From the NCBI GenBank assembly GCA_039707655.1, contig CM077667.1, positions 540,000,222 through 540,064,221 of the forward strand: a stretch of DNA of 64,000 bases, in the 5' to 3' direction. The notes beneath the pieces were generated by a model that saw only the letters and a list, made by a program, of their open reading frames with translations, did no database searches and was not told the DNA's origin. The first letter of the stretch is position 1. Every line of letters starts with the position of its first letter. Of the stretch, positions 1 to 11,551 are shown one piece after another. A program made the translations under genes and the position numbers. The stretch comes from Elymus sibiricus (taxonomy: Eukaryota; Streptophyta; Magnoliopsida; Poales; Poaceae).

Positions 1-159
1 ACACAAAGTACCTCGAACGACATAAGGGCATCTACAAATTGACTTGCAAATTCAACCCCTCAAACGCCAGCGGGCGGGCGCGTCCGCGGACGGTGACCGG
101 TCAAGCCTGAAATAATCCATTCTACGACCGGATACCTCAAATCCATACTATTACATGCA

Positions 160-650
160 GTGGCGGAGCCAGCTATCTGGCAAGCCTAGGCGTCCGCCAC
201 ACCTAAATCTGCCGCAAGTACCTGCTACATATACTAGTGCGCCTACGTGTTGCATGCTGGTGGAGATTATGTATAGTAACCTACAAGTACTTTGTATTTG
301 TACAATATTGCCTACGCGTTGGGCATCTTCCTGACGGGCCTGATGTAATGTGCATGCAACTTACCTACACCGAACTAAAACACAAATGCACAACAATGAT
401 CCTTTTTTTTTGTGGGGTGCACAACAATGATCCAACCGGCCAACTCACGGCTGCGAGTCGCAACAGCTTCGCCGTTTCGAGCTTCGGTGATTTGGAGTGC
501 CAATACTTCAATTCTGGATTTATGGTTGTATTTGCAGAACTCTAATTAATATATATCTGGTAATTTTGTGAGCTTTTGCATAGTTGCATTATACATGATT
601 TTCTCTTTCATAAATCTCGCCACACCTAATTTTTTTTCTGCCTCCGCCAC
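160..650. mobile_element. Small class II transposon (non-autonomous, 491 bp)
   Basis: The element starts GTGGCGGAGCCAG and ends CTGCCTCCGCCAC, so the termini form a 13-bp inverted repeat with one mismatch. It is flanked on both sides by the 9-bp direct repeat TTACATGCA (151-159 and 651-659), the expected TSD length for Mutator-type elements. The terminal motif itself resembles grass hAT ends that begin CAGTGGCGGAG, which normally make 8-bp TSDs, so the superfamily is unsettled. A short motif, CGCCACACCTAA, occurs near both ends in direct orientation. No transposase is encoded; the reading frames inside are short and unconvincing. Confidence 0.7.
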
Positions 651-946
651 TTACATGCAACGTAACATAATATTTAAAAGGAGCTCCTCCGCCTCCGCCG
701 TGCCCATGTCTGACGGCCGGTTGCACTCCCTAGAGTGTTGGTCCCGTCACTGGTAAGGTGGAGTAGGACATGGGACACCAACCGGCTCACGGAGTCGAGC
801 TCCCGTCGTATCCCATGCCCTACTATTCCTTGTCGGAGCCCACAAACCGGATGATGCTGGTGGGCGTGGGATCGATGATGGATCCCTCATAGGAGGAGCC
901 GACGTCCTCCACGAGACCACGACGCGGTTGCGGAGCCCGCACTAGT

Positions 947-1345
947 TCACCATACGGGGCGCCGGAGAATGCGACTCCGCTTTGTCAACGTCCACCACTG
1001 CGTAGGCTGCCGCCACGGCATGTTTGCGTAGGAGGACGTCCATGGTGCATCCTCCAGCTCGGCGCTCCAAAGGAGGGGTTGCGCGTCCGTCACCGCATTC
1101 GAACGCCAGACGGACCGCATCGCCTCTGGTGAGGTAGCGATGACACCCCTAGCGGTGGATCCATGCGCCGGTTGTGCGGACGCAATGGATTCCCGATGAC
1201 AGGAGTCTGAGCGCTGCTGTCGGGCGGCCTCCTCCCGGGAGCAGCGGAGCGCAAGCCGGACGGTCATCTCCTCCTCGGGACCGTGTGGGGTGAGTTCATG
1301 GTTGGCAGATCTATAGGTGTAGGACTTGGATCCGCTGCCCGCCAT
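947..1345 (-). CDS. Uncharacterised 132-codon reading frame
   Basis: A GC-rich minus-strand frame runs from an ATG at 1345 to a stop near 947. The product is charged and low in hydrophobic residues, with a Glu/Arg/Gln-rich first half (for example GPEEEMTVRLAL) and a Trp-rich C-terminal part (MPWRQPTQWWTLTK). I see no signal peptide, membrane segment or known catalytic motif. Upstream on the minus strand (1346-1510) lies a C-rich, leader-like stretch. It could be a single-exon gene, a gene fragment captured by a transposon, or a repeat-associated frame; the transposon-dense surroundings favour the last two. I do not recognise the family. Confidence 0.25.
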   Translation of the reverse strand: MAGSGSKSYTYRSANHELTPHGPEEEMTVRLALRCSREEAARQQRSDSCHRESIASAQPAHGSTARGVIATSPEAMRSVWRSNAVTDAQPLLWSAELEDAPWTSSYANMPWRQPTQWWTLTKRSRILRRPVW

Positions 1346-2976
1346 ACCGGAGAAGGCCGGAGATCACCGGATGGGAGCTTGGGTGGCGGAGTGGAGTGGC
1401 TAGGGTTTGGTCTGGGAATGGGATCGAAATGAATATATGTCGGGTCAGGTGGGCTAGCGTGGACGGGGCGACGTGGCGGAGGCGTTGGGTCACGCCTGGG
1501 CCTCCCCATATGCGCCTCATATTTGGCTAGATATGAGGGATGCCGGTTAGTCCGAACGTTTGAGGTCGATTTGAGGTGTCCCTTTGGTCGCGTTTTTGTG
1601 ACCGGTCACTGACCGGACCGTCCGTCCGGACATTTGAGATTGGTTTGGGGCGTCCAACCGTAGATGCTCTAAAGTCTCCCATTGTTTTCCTCCGAGCCTC
1701 AACAAACAAAACACAAGCTCAAATCACTAGTGGTAAATTCCCATTGTTCTTCTCCGAGCCTCAACAAACAAAACTCAAACTCAAATCGCTAGTAGTAAAT
1801 GTTGAGGCGACATCCATACCTCCACAAACTTTCTAAAAGCATGAGTGTACACTCTGGAATATTTCGGACGATCCAAAATACCAAAAGTAGCAAGCCACAT
1901 GGATTCGTAATTTCGTATTCACTAGGGGTGGCTCGTCTTTCATTTCCTCGAAGGTTTGACGGGAATTGACAACTCTGGATTTCAACGACGGTGGGGAGAG
2001 ACTGCAAGGTTAGATTTTGCGGACACCCATACATAAATTTCCGTATAAAGTTGGGAAGAAAAACGACCACATGTTAGAATATGGAATTTTCCTTTGCAAG
2101 GGAATAATAAACTAGGAAGGGAATGGGGATGACTCACTCAACAGGCGGACAGTCGGACACAATACGGCGACTTGTAGAGTAGCCCGGCGATAACCCATGG
2201 TGAGTCGAGTGAGCCAAAATTGTGGTGGCTGGCTTGGCTTCCCATGGACCAAAAGGCCACATACAAATCGAGAGGTTGTAATACACGCGTGTGACGTAAC
2301 TATCACACGCACTGACGAGACACACCTACTACATAGTACCGCTTGCTCGTCCTCTTGGGTGGTTTAGGCACTGTCTCACGCATGCATGGATGCACATATT
2401 AATATTTAGTATGTCTAATTGGAGCCAAACACACGCTCATATGTATGTTTCATCACTCGTCAGCAAGTATTTTTTAATGTGAATCTCTGGTTAGATGGTT
2501 AGAAGGATAGTGGGTATTTCCAGCCCATCAGAATTTAGTGGTAGGAGACGTTCTCGCCGACTACAGATGTGTCTGTGGCGACTTCATCAATCGTAAAATG
2601 ATATGCCAGTTTAGTCTCTTGCAGGTGCTAATAGAAATAGGATGCATGTGTTTATAGAGATGAGTGTATATACATATGTATGAACGTCTGCATTTATACC
2701 GTGTTTTAAAAAAACAAGTAATTCCAATAAGCTGCTATCTAGCTAGCTATAAACTTGTGGGTGTGCGACCCGCCGGGGATGCGATTTGGACCGTACGTTG
2801 CACCACGCGTGTTTGCACTAGCAAGTTTATCTAGGCCGGAATGTAAAAGCGAGAAGAATAGAAGAGTGATAGAGATGTGTGACAGATGCGACAATCAAGT
2901 TGGTGACATCAGGTACGGCAATAAGCCAAAGGAAGGATCGAGAGTAAGGCCAAGTGGAACAAGCGTACGGGCTGAT
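1346..2976. other. Intergenic stretch without a recognised gene
   Basis: Apart from the 62-bp tandem duplication at 1678-1801, nothing coding is convincing here. The part at about 1540-1675 contains GACCGGTCACTGACCGG and ends in a 'gatgctct' motif that looks repeat-derived. The remainder (1800-2976) is unique-looking, moderately AT-rich DNA with no conserved motif that I can identify. Confidence 0.4.
1678..1801. repeat. Tandem duplication, 62 bp x 2
   Basis: The segments 1678-1739 and 1740-1801 align end to end with a handful of substitutions, sharing the core CCGAGCCTCAACAAACAAAA. The second copy is directly followed by unrelated sequence. This looks like a local tandem duplication rather than a transposon. 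Confidence 0.85.
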
Positions 2977-2984
2977 GTGGCATC

Positions 2985-3291
2985 TATACCTGGCCATGCG
3001 CCGGGCCGAGCCGGGCTTCGGGCCGGGCCGGACCAAGCCCGAAGCAGAAAAGTCAGGCCTGGGCCTGGCCCGGCCCGGACGTCGGGCCTAAAAAAAGGCC
3101 CAAGCCCAGCCCGAAAGTGCAAAAGCCCGCCAGGCCTCGGGCCTCGGGCCGGGCCTCTTCAGTAAAATGCAGAAACAATGGGCCCGGGCCCGGGCCGGCA
3201 TGGCCACCGGGCTGAAAATCTAGGCCCGAGCCCGGCCCGTGGGCAAGGTCGGGCCGGGCCGACCGGGCCGGGTTTCAAGTGGCCAGATATA
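2985..3291. mobile_element. GC-rich hAT-like MITE (307 bp)
   Basis: The left end TATACCTGGCCATG and the reverse complement of the right end, TATATCTGGCCACT, form an imperfect terminal inverted repeat. An 8-bp direct repeat GTGGCATC flanks the element (2977-2984 and 3292-3299), which is the TSD length of hAT transposons. The body is dominated by repeats of GGGCCGGGCC and its complement, so it can fold extensively. No protein is encoded; reading frames over this region are by-products of the GC-rich repeat. Confidence 0.75.
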
Positions 3292-3299
3292 GTGGCATC

Positions 3300-4021
3300 C
3301 CCTGGTACATCTACGGATCCGTAGTCCGTAGGTTACAACCCGTTGGTCCAGCATTTTGTAGTGAAACTGATGGCCAACTGAAATTCAACATGTGGTGGTC
3401 AGTCTCAGACGACCCCCCCCCCCCTTCGGGTCGCTCCCACGAGCGATGGGGGGAAACCCCAAGGAACGGCCGGACGAGTGGACGCGCTGGTCTCGCATGG
3501 GGTGCAGCGGGATGGCGGCTGGTACGGGACGGCCGAAAGACTAGAGGCATTAGGCCCGTGTGGGGGCATGATGAGGTCAACATCTAGTGGTAGCGCGACC
3601 GTGGCTTGGGCACGCGCGTATGGTACGGTGGCGCATGGTGAGTCTAATCTGGTAGGGCATGCCTACAGAATTTCGGTCAAGTCTGCTCGGATATGGCGCT
3701 TGATCGACGACAAGCGACACAATGGGGTGGCAGAGGCTCGTTCGGGTCAATGCTTGGTGCGTGATCTGCGGTGGCGCAGTGACGGCCTCTAGCGGCATGT
3801 AATGGACTTTTTAGATGATTGTGCGGCAAACCACGATGGCTCAGAAGGACATGACTCCAGTGTCGGCTCATCTGCACGACACTTGTGTGGATGCTTCCGA
3901 AGTCCTTACGCCGACAAACTGTGGTCGGTCCCTCACCTCATAAGTGTGGGCTGGTGGCTGGTGCTTGCCACATGCAGACCCGAACAGGGAGCTGCGGTGG
4001 GGCGTCACAGGTGGTGGTGTG
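3300..4021. other. Old interrupted repeat or non-coding DNA, left fragment
   Basis: GC-rich DNA with a 12-nt C run (3413-3424) followed by a small dyad (CGCTCCCACGAGCG). It continues, after removal of the Copia insertion and the solo LTR, through 13725-13865 and 15692-16343, because both insertions have matching TSDs. The rejoined sequence contains only short frames and no protein motif I can name. It may be a decayed non-LTR element or transposon. Confidence 0.35.
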
Positions 4022-5634
4022 TGTAGGAGATATGCCTTAGAGGCAATAATAAATGTTATTGATTATCTCCCCGTTCATAATTAGGTTTATGTTCCATGCT
4101 ATAACTGCTATGGTTCTCAAGTCTACAATAACCACGAGGCTCGGAGGAAGACTCATATGCACGTGTGGGATAATAAACGGTAAAATGTATTCCTAGTCAA
4201 TCCTCTAGGACTGGCTCAAGTATTGCATGATGATCCTGTTTTCCTGATCATGGGCATGGCTATGCCGGCAATTTTGAGGGCACAATTGTTGGTAGAACAC
4301 TTGTGTTGAATCGACCCGAATTGATGTTATGCTATGAGATACATTCGTCATAAGTTTATGGTTAATAACACAGAGAAGTTAATGTTTGTATAATTCCTTA
4401 GACCATGAGAGTATCGAGTTTCTTCATGCTTGCTTCATGAACTTTGGGGTTTGTTAAACATCATCCGTAAATGGGTAGCTATTACGGCGGCTTACGGGTT
4501 CATGGCAAAGTATGTCAAGTGACTTGATAGCTCAAGATTGGGATTTGCTCCTCCGACGATGGAGAGATATCTCTGGGCCCTCTCGGTGTTACGGTATCCA
4601 TCATCGTCTGGCCAGACACAGGGTGATTTGATCACAGGGATGCCGGAACACGGGAACGAGAAAAGAGAACAATACCGGTAACGAGGTAACTGGCATAGTG
4701 GACAAGTTGTTGATCCACGGGGATGCCTACATGTCTCACCTCGGGTATTTGTAACATATCGCGAAGCAACAGGAATAGCACACGGCAACTGGAGGTTCAC
4801 TCGAATATTCATTCGTGTGGGTATAGGGATCAATATGGGTGTCCACGGCTCCGATGTTGATCATTGATCGGAAGGGGTTCCGGGTCATGTCTATACTTCA
4901 CCGAACCTATAGGGTCACACGCTTAAGGGTCATCTATCTGCTGAATACTAGACAAGGAGTCCGAGAGAAAGTCACTGGAAAAGTTTCAGAGACAGCGGAA
5001 AAGTTCCAGAGAGAACATCGAAAAAGTTTCGGTAAAACCGAAAAGTTGTTTCGGATAAAACCATTGATCCAAAAATGTTTCGGCAAGCACCGGGAATGTT
5101 TTGGAGGTTGCCAGATTGGTCTGGTAATTTCTGGAATTTTTTCGGAGAAAAAACCGAAAAAGGTTTTCGGAGCTGCCGGAATTGTTTACCGGGTAAACGA
5201 AGATGGTTTTAAATTAAACCACCATACCGGAAATGTTCCGGAGCGAGTCCAGATAATTTTAGAGGGTGCCGGAAATGTTCTGGGACCTTCCGGAATTTTT
5301 TAGAAGAAATAGTTTCGGAAAACATCTTGTCCCAGCGAGAGGGGACAAGATCCCACGGATCGTGGGGGCTGTTTTTGGGCTGTTTTTGGGGGCGCCCCCT
5401 TTAGGGGACAGCCCCCTTGTGGCTGGACAAAGTGTTTGGGGGGCCCCTCATGGTGGGGGGCAGCCCCCACAAATGGTGGAGAGTGTTGGGAGGAAGGTGG
5501 GGCCCCATGGGGGAACACCATGGACAAGGGAACATGTTTTCTCCATGTTTGGTGGGAACATGTTTTCCTTGTTTGGTGGGTGCATGTTTAGTGGGCTGAA
5601 TTTCAGTACCCCCCCCACGTCACCCCTTCCACCA

Positions 5635-5644
5635 CTATATAAGG
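5635..5644 (+). promoter_or_regulatory. LTR TATA box
   Basis: The motif CTATATAAGG lies in the GC-rich part of the LTR upstream of a plausible transcription start. The same motif is at 13133-13142 in the 3' LTR. It is the likely core promoter of the element. Confidence 0.6.
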
Positions 5645-5864
5645 AGGTGGAGAGGAGCTCTCCATCCTCACTCCAACTCTCACACACATGGCATGCATGA
5701 TCTGCCTTTCTTCTCTCCCTCCCACGAAATAGTTTCGTAGAGCCGAAAGGTTGTCTGGGTTCCGGTGGGAACTAGTTCTGGACGGCGAAGCCCTGCCGGA
5801 TAGATGATACCGTATGTGTGCAACTCTGTAGAGAGATCGTAGTTTCGGTCTTAGTTCGAGAGTG

Positions 5865-6020
5865 CCTCCCGAAGGGCTGTCCATGTGACCGTCCGAGTTT
5901 TGGAGGTCCTCCCGAAGGGCTGTCCGAGTGACAGTCCGAGTTTCGGAGGTCCTCCCGAAGGGCTGTCCGCGACACCGTCCAGGGGACTGTGCGACCGCCT
6001 CCCGGAGGGCTGTCCGCGGG
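5865..6020 (+). repeat. 43-bp tandem array in the LTR, 4 units
   Basis: CCTCCCGAAGGGCTGTCC recurs with start positions 5865, 5908 and 5951, and in a variant form (CCTCCCGGAGGG) at 5998, a spacing of 43, 43 and 47 bp. The array is conserved in the 3' LTR from 13363. It lies downstream of the TATA box, so it would be within the transcribed leader. Confidence 0.8.
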
Positions 6021-6222
6021 GCAGATGAGGGTATACATCCTCGCGGTTGGGAGGTTGTAAATCCTAGCTGCGGGGATCTGCACCGCCGATCGTCATCGAC
6101 TCTACTTCCGCTGCGCTAAGAGTCGGTAACGAAAAAGATCAAACCTTATATGCTGTCTCCATAGTGATCCTGGGCTGGTGCGTAGGTCGGAAATTTTTGT
6201 TTTCTGCTGTGTTCCCCTACAG

Positions 6223-6236
6223 TGGCATCAAGAGCC
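6223..6236 (+). other. Primer-binding site of the decayed Copia element
   Basis: TGGCATCAAGAGCC, one base after the 5' LTR, resembles the plant Copia site complementary to the 3' end of initiator Met-tRNA (canonical TGGTATCAGAGC) with a substitution and a one-base insertion. Confidence 0.75.
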
Positions 6237-7626
6237 GTGCTATGCGTAGATGCAGGTTGCGATCTAGAATACATAGAGATGTATGGGTGTTGCACAATAT
6301 AATTAGGTAGTAGATGAGATCTATTGCTGAAAATTATTTGTGCGGGTAGCAGATGAAATCTGTTACCCGATGCTCCTGTTGCTTCCCCTGAATTTGCGTA
6401 GTCCTGATCTTGACGGCATGGTGGAATCTCACAAAGTTCTGGCAATCCGCGATCCTTTCATGCTGCTCCTGAGTATGCTGATTGACAGATCAACGAAGTG
6501 CTATCTTTGGGTTCCACCATAGTTGAGAAAGATGGATGTTTCGCAGACGAAAGGGCAATGCAGATGTGATCTGCACGGGGGTCACGCGTATGACGAAGTT
6601 TAGTATGGGGCTCGAGATTTTATTATCTCGTGTTTCATACACCCTGGAAGGTTAATCTAGCAACTTGGATTAACATGCTTGATGATGGACGTTGGTAGCT
6701 TCGGTTTGTTTCGAAACCTTAGAAGCCACGTAAAACAAATTTTTGCATAAACCGATTAGAGGCGTCTAACTTGGTTTTGCAGGATGGTTTGCATGTGCAT
6801 ATGATGTGGTATAGCAGTGCTCATAATAATTTGATTATGTATGAGATGACTATATGATGTAATTTGATTAACATGACCTGCGTGTCATGATTCGGCATGA
6901 TGGCTGGAGCCATATGATTGCACTTTAATGACCTGCGTGTCAACCTTAAGTAATGCACTTATTTTATTTGCTATAGAGATAGCAATATTATCTGGTGCAT
7001 CGACAAGGTGGTGGCAATCTTCGCGAAGGTGAACACCGACGCGAATGCCGAAGACGAAGAAATACAAGACTTCTCCGTCAGAAAGGGCTATACCATATCA
7101 TGCTATTATGAATTGCCTGAGATGTTTATCCCTTATGATGCACCCTTCTTGATTGCGCGGTAGTCGCTTTTTATTAGGGTGATCTCTCACAAAAATATCA
7201 AGTAGTTAGTGTTCTCCCAAGTGTAGCACCGTCACGGCACCTAACTTTTCGGGGTGCGCCATGCTAACATGGGTACGAACGATTAGGGATGTGTGAGGCG
7301 GGTGAGGTCAGACCTCGCAGCGAGATCACTTGGTTGTCTTGACGTTCTAGCTTGAAAGTCCTGAGCTCGGAACACGCCCATCGAAAGATGAACAAGAGTC
7401 GCATAGAGATGTGATCGGCATGTTGGCCTACCGATTGAAATTCTCGTCATCAGTGATGCTCACCATCAATGGCGTTGAATTGAAATGTGGATCCTGTATC
7501 ACTCACAATCAATTATGAGAGATATTGATTTGAGTGGGAGCGCACTGAAGAATTAACTTGTTTAATTCTTGGTGCAATTAATTCTGAACACTGTCTAAGT
7601 GTGATTTGCATAATAGTTGTAGAATA

Positions 7627-10600
7627 ATGGCTCGCGTTTCCACCTTCCCTATTAAAATTGAATAGCTGTTAAATATCTGGTTAATACTTTACGGTTGGTA
7701 AATGTAATATGAGGATTGTCCTCAATAGTGCCGAGAAGGACTTTGTCCTATCACATACTTTCGGTATTCTCCCGCTAATGCTATGGATGATATGACTCTC
7801 GTCCTTCGATCCAAAAACTAAAATTCCGTTACGGTCAAGTGAAATATGTTTGCTTCCATGAGACCCGAACTTCGAAAGTTTGGATAGTTATGTGATATTC
7901 ATGGAATCTGAAAATCATTTTCAGAGACAGACAAAGGCTAAAAGATATGAGATATCCAAAGCAATGTTTGTTTGCAAACTATTAGTAAAGGAGTTTACTA
8001 TGCATTTGACTGATAAGAGGGGGATCCAGGAGAACGCCTGTCATATGATGAAAGGTGAATAAAACAACAACTTAAAGAGAAAGGAAGTATCCGAAGGGTG
8101 TTAGTGAGACTTTCACGCCTAGGAAGTCCGGGGCTAACGCCACTCTTAAGTTGGATGCTTCTTCTGAGGGTAGGAGAAATACTAAAAGTTAAACTGTTAG
8201 AAGTATAAAGGCAAAAGGAAAGAAGACTCGAATATCCAGCTCATGTATGAATGTCATACAAGTTTTTGATGTATAGAAGGCTGGTCAAAGATATAGTTCT
8301 TAGGAATTATGGTTAAACATGTTAATCACTAATTCTTGGGTATTGTGAGTTAATCACAAAGATACCCGCTCGATTGCATTCTGTTGCAACTCGATGTAAG
8401 AACTACTATGGCCTGAAAGACTAGCCAGGAATAAGGTTAGATACACGCAGGGAACATAGTAAATGTTACTATGCCTTCCATAGGTGTATTCCATATGTAT
8501 TTACTTTCATAATTCATTTTAGAGTTTCACACTCTAGCCCTTTGCATAAGGTATCTTGCAAGAAGGTTGTTCATAAGAGAACTTTTGATGTTCGGTGTTA
8601 TGAATAACATAAGGGCCATACTTTCATTATGAATGAGACGTATGTTATGAATATTGATAATAATACATAACCTCTGGGTTTACTTTCATAATTCATTTTA
8701 GAGTTTCACACACTCTAGCCCTTTGCATAAGGTATCTTGCAAGAAGGTTGTTCATAAGAGAACTTTTGATGTTCAGTATTATGAATAAACATGAAGGGCC
8801 ATGCTTCTATCCTAGATAGGATGTATGTTATGAATATTGATGGAAATATGATATATCCATAAACACTGATGCTAAATGTCGCAAGACTAAAAGAATACCA
8901 CACAAGTGTGGCACTGCATTTGGTCACATTGGAGAAACCCGCATGAAAATTCCATTATGATGGATTTTGAAGTCGTTTGATTTTGAATCATCAGACACTT
9001 GCAACTTTCTTCTGAAAAGTGAAGTGACTGAAATACCGTTCACAGGCCATAAGGAACGAGCAAAGAACATATTGGTAATCATACATTATGATGTGTGTAG
9101 TCCAATAAATGTTGTTGCAAGTAGTGGATTTATCTATCTTCAGAAATGACTCAAGTAGATATGTGGATATTTACTTGTTGAGACGTAAGTCTAGATCTTT
9201 TGAATTCATTCATAAGGTTTTCAAAAATGAAGTAGAAGTTGTTGTAACAAGAAAATTATGTTTCTACAATTCGATTGCAGAAAGGAATATTTGAGTTACA
9301 AGTTTAGCGAATGTCTGATGAGTTATGAAAGGGGTTTCATAACTTTCACCTCCCGGAACACCACTGCAAGTGGAAAGTCCGTGAAGATGTAATCGAACCA
9401 TTTATGACATGGTAAGATCAAAGATGACATAAATAAATTTGCCATTATCCCTTTTATAGAGTGATGCTTTAGAGACTACGGCTTTTACACTGAAAAGAGC
9501 TCCATCAGGTCTGTTGAAATGACGCCATGGTATGGTATGCCCAACCATGTTATATCTTTTCTTAACATTTGGAATATGGGGCTTGTGTAAAAGGTTACAA
9601 ACCTATTCCAAATCAGACAAGTGATACTTTGTAAGGTTATCCCAAGTCATTGGGTATTCCCCCACCACTATACCGAGGCAAAGGGTTTTGCCGCAAAAGG
9701 GTATGCTTTTAAAGAGAATAGTTCTTTCAAAAGGTGAGTGGGAGGACAGTGCAACTCGACGAGATAACCAGTATCTTCGTCATCAGATCAAAGGAAAGAA
9801 ACCTTGGAAGTGATTCCGGAGTTTCCTACTGCGACTGATACGGAAGTCTCTACAATAAAATGTATGGACTTCGGTCGAACTTGCAGCTGAACCACGTAGG
9901 CAAAGCTCGTGCAAACCTATCAGGTGCGCAAACGAGATATTGTTGTTAGACAACAGTATACCTACAATACACAAGGAAGCGTTGATGGGCCCTGACTCCG
10001 GAATTAGCTAAATGCCAATACAATCCGAGATAGTTTCCATATAAGTGATTCGAGATTAAAATCTTGATACACCTTTCGGAAGACTTAGAGTCTAACGAAT
10101 ATTTATGGAACTAAAAACAGATACGGATAAAATATTTTATCCATAAAGCTCGACTTGTTGCCATAACAAGTTCAAGGAGTTGACTATGATGAGATTGTCT
10201 CACAGTAGCGATGCTTGAAGTCGGTTCGGGTTGAACTGGCAATTAATACATATTTCAATCATGAGATATGAAACATGGATGACAAAAGGATTTCCATCTG
10301 ATGGAAATAAAACCTAGGACTTGTATGTGATACAGTCCAAAGTAATTTGTCGATCCAGAGGATGCTAGTAAGTATGCAAACTTCAGAGTTCCAGCGATGG
10401 ACAGAAGAGAGCAAAGTGGAGTTGGAATCTTCGTTTTTGATGGAATGGTCAAAGGGGTTTGACTTCATCAAATGGGTATCGAAGATGCTTGTGATTCAAG
10501 AAAGTAAGTGGGAGCATAATAATATTTCTAAAAACCTTGTGTACTTGACACATTGTTAATTGGAAATAAATTTCTTGACACGAATTAGGACTTCATTTGA

Positions 10601-11475
10601 AAATAGTTTTTCGATGAAGTGCTTAGGCTAAATAGCCTCAATATTAGGCATGATGATCTATGGAGATAGATTTACCTAATGGGGTTAAGCAATGAATACA
10701 TATTGACAAGATGCTAAAACCTTTTAGCATTTAAAACGCCAAGGAGTGATTCTTGCCGAAGTCACATGGAAAGAGTTTTTGCAAGACTCGGTGTCCCAAA
10801 ACACTGATGAGTAAAATACATGATGGAGATTCCACACACTCTTGTGTTTGGATTAATCATGTATTCCATGGTATGTAAAAACAACCAGATATGTCCGATA
10901 CTCCAAAGTTGTTGCGAGTATAGATACCAAAGTGATCAAAGTACTGATCATGGGACAACAGTGAAAGATGTCATTGAGTACTAGAGCAGTACTGATGACA
11001 TGTTTTCTCGCAAGCATAGATTATGAAGTGCTCGTTGTAAGTGATTACATCGATACAATCTTCATCAATGCTCCATGCGATTTTCGATTTAAGTTAAGGG
11101 TTTTGTGTAATACACAATATGGTGGCACGGTAGTTGGAAATTGTTCCAAACAAGATACGGTGGCGAATTCTATAACAAAGGCTAAGTATGTTGACGCTTG
11201 AGAAGCGACAATGAAGATGTTGAATCATATAGTTCATTCATGAACTTAGTATGGTTCCAAGAAGGCTTTGGTCTATGGGACACTATTGCAGATAGTTGCT
11301 CCATAGCTCAGTCTGAGGAATCAGGTTTCGACCAATGATTCACACATATGCAAAGCCAAGTCCACACAAAATATGAATTTTGTGAAAGCGTGAAAACGCA
11401 AGGATATGCAAAGTTACACACGGAGCTGAAGTTGTCAGATCCGTTGGACATCAGGCTATACCACAAGCGAAGCAT
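7627..11475 (+). pseudogene. Decayed Copia gag-pol
   Basis: The gag start is still visible as ATGGCTCGCG at 7627, matching the start of the intact Angela polyprotein at 51498. Downstream, fragments align in order with that protein in shifting frames: a gag piece around 7880-8060 (RYEISKAMFVCKLL), the integrase zinc region and start of the catalytic core at 8967-9150 (KSFDFESSDTCNFLL and IIHYDVCSP), RT-derived sequence about 10140-10500, and an RNase H piece at 11100-11200 (YGGTVVGNCSKQDTV). Stops and indels occur throughout and most catalytic residues are lost. The order gag, integrase, RT, RNase H is that of Copia. A 179-bp tandem duplication (8500-8857) adds to the damage. Confidence 0.85.
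8500..8857. repeat. 179-bp tandem duplication inside the decayed Copia
   Basis: Segments 8500-8678 and 8679-8857 both start TTTACTTTCATAATTC and run in parallel through AAGAAGGTTGTTCATAAG and a shared TATGTTATGAATATTGAT near their ends. They have diverged by several substitutions and small indels, so the duplication is not very recent. Confidence 0.85.
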
Positions 11476-11539
11476 ATTTTACACCAGTATGCCATAGGTG
11501 TAAAGTGCATTAGCATTGACTAGATTATTGACTCTAGTG

Positions 11540-11551
11540 CAAGTGGGAGTC
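11540..11551 (+). other. Polypurine tract of the decayed Copia element
   Basis: CAAGTGGGAGTC abuts the TGTAGG start of the 3' LTR, where plus-strand DNA synthesis would be primed. The intact Angela copy has the same tract at 55520-55531. Confidence 0.75.

Larger units (their letters stand above)
4022..6221 (+). repeat. 5' LTR of the decayed Copia element (2200 bp)
   Basis: Starts TGTAGGAG and ends CCCTACA, followed one base later by the primer-binding site. It contains a stretch rich in GAAAAGTT/CCGGAA motifs (about 4970-5330), a TATA box at 5635-5644 and a 43-bp tandem array at 5865-6020. It matches the 3' LTR nearly throughout; reading frames in both orientations are shared by the two LTRs and are not genes. 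Confidence 0.93.

Noticed and set aside
2755..3165. 136-codon frame rich in Gly, Pro, Arg and Ala
   Set aside because: It is produced by the GGGCC repeats of the hAT-like MITE and has no start context or domain.
4492..5303. Back-to-back frames of 113 and 154 codons on opposite strands
   Set aside because: They lie inside the Copia LTR and recur almost identically at 12021-12841 in the other LTR; they are LTR by-products.
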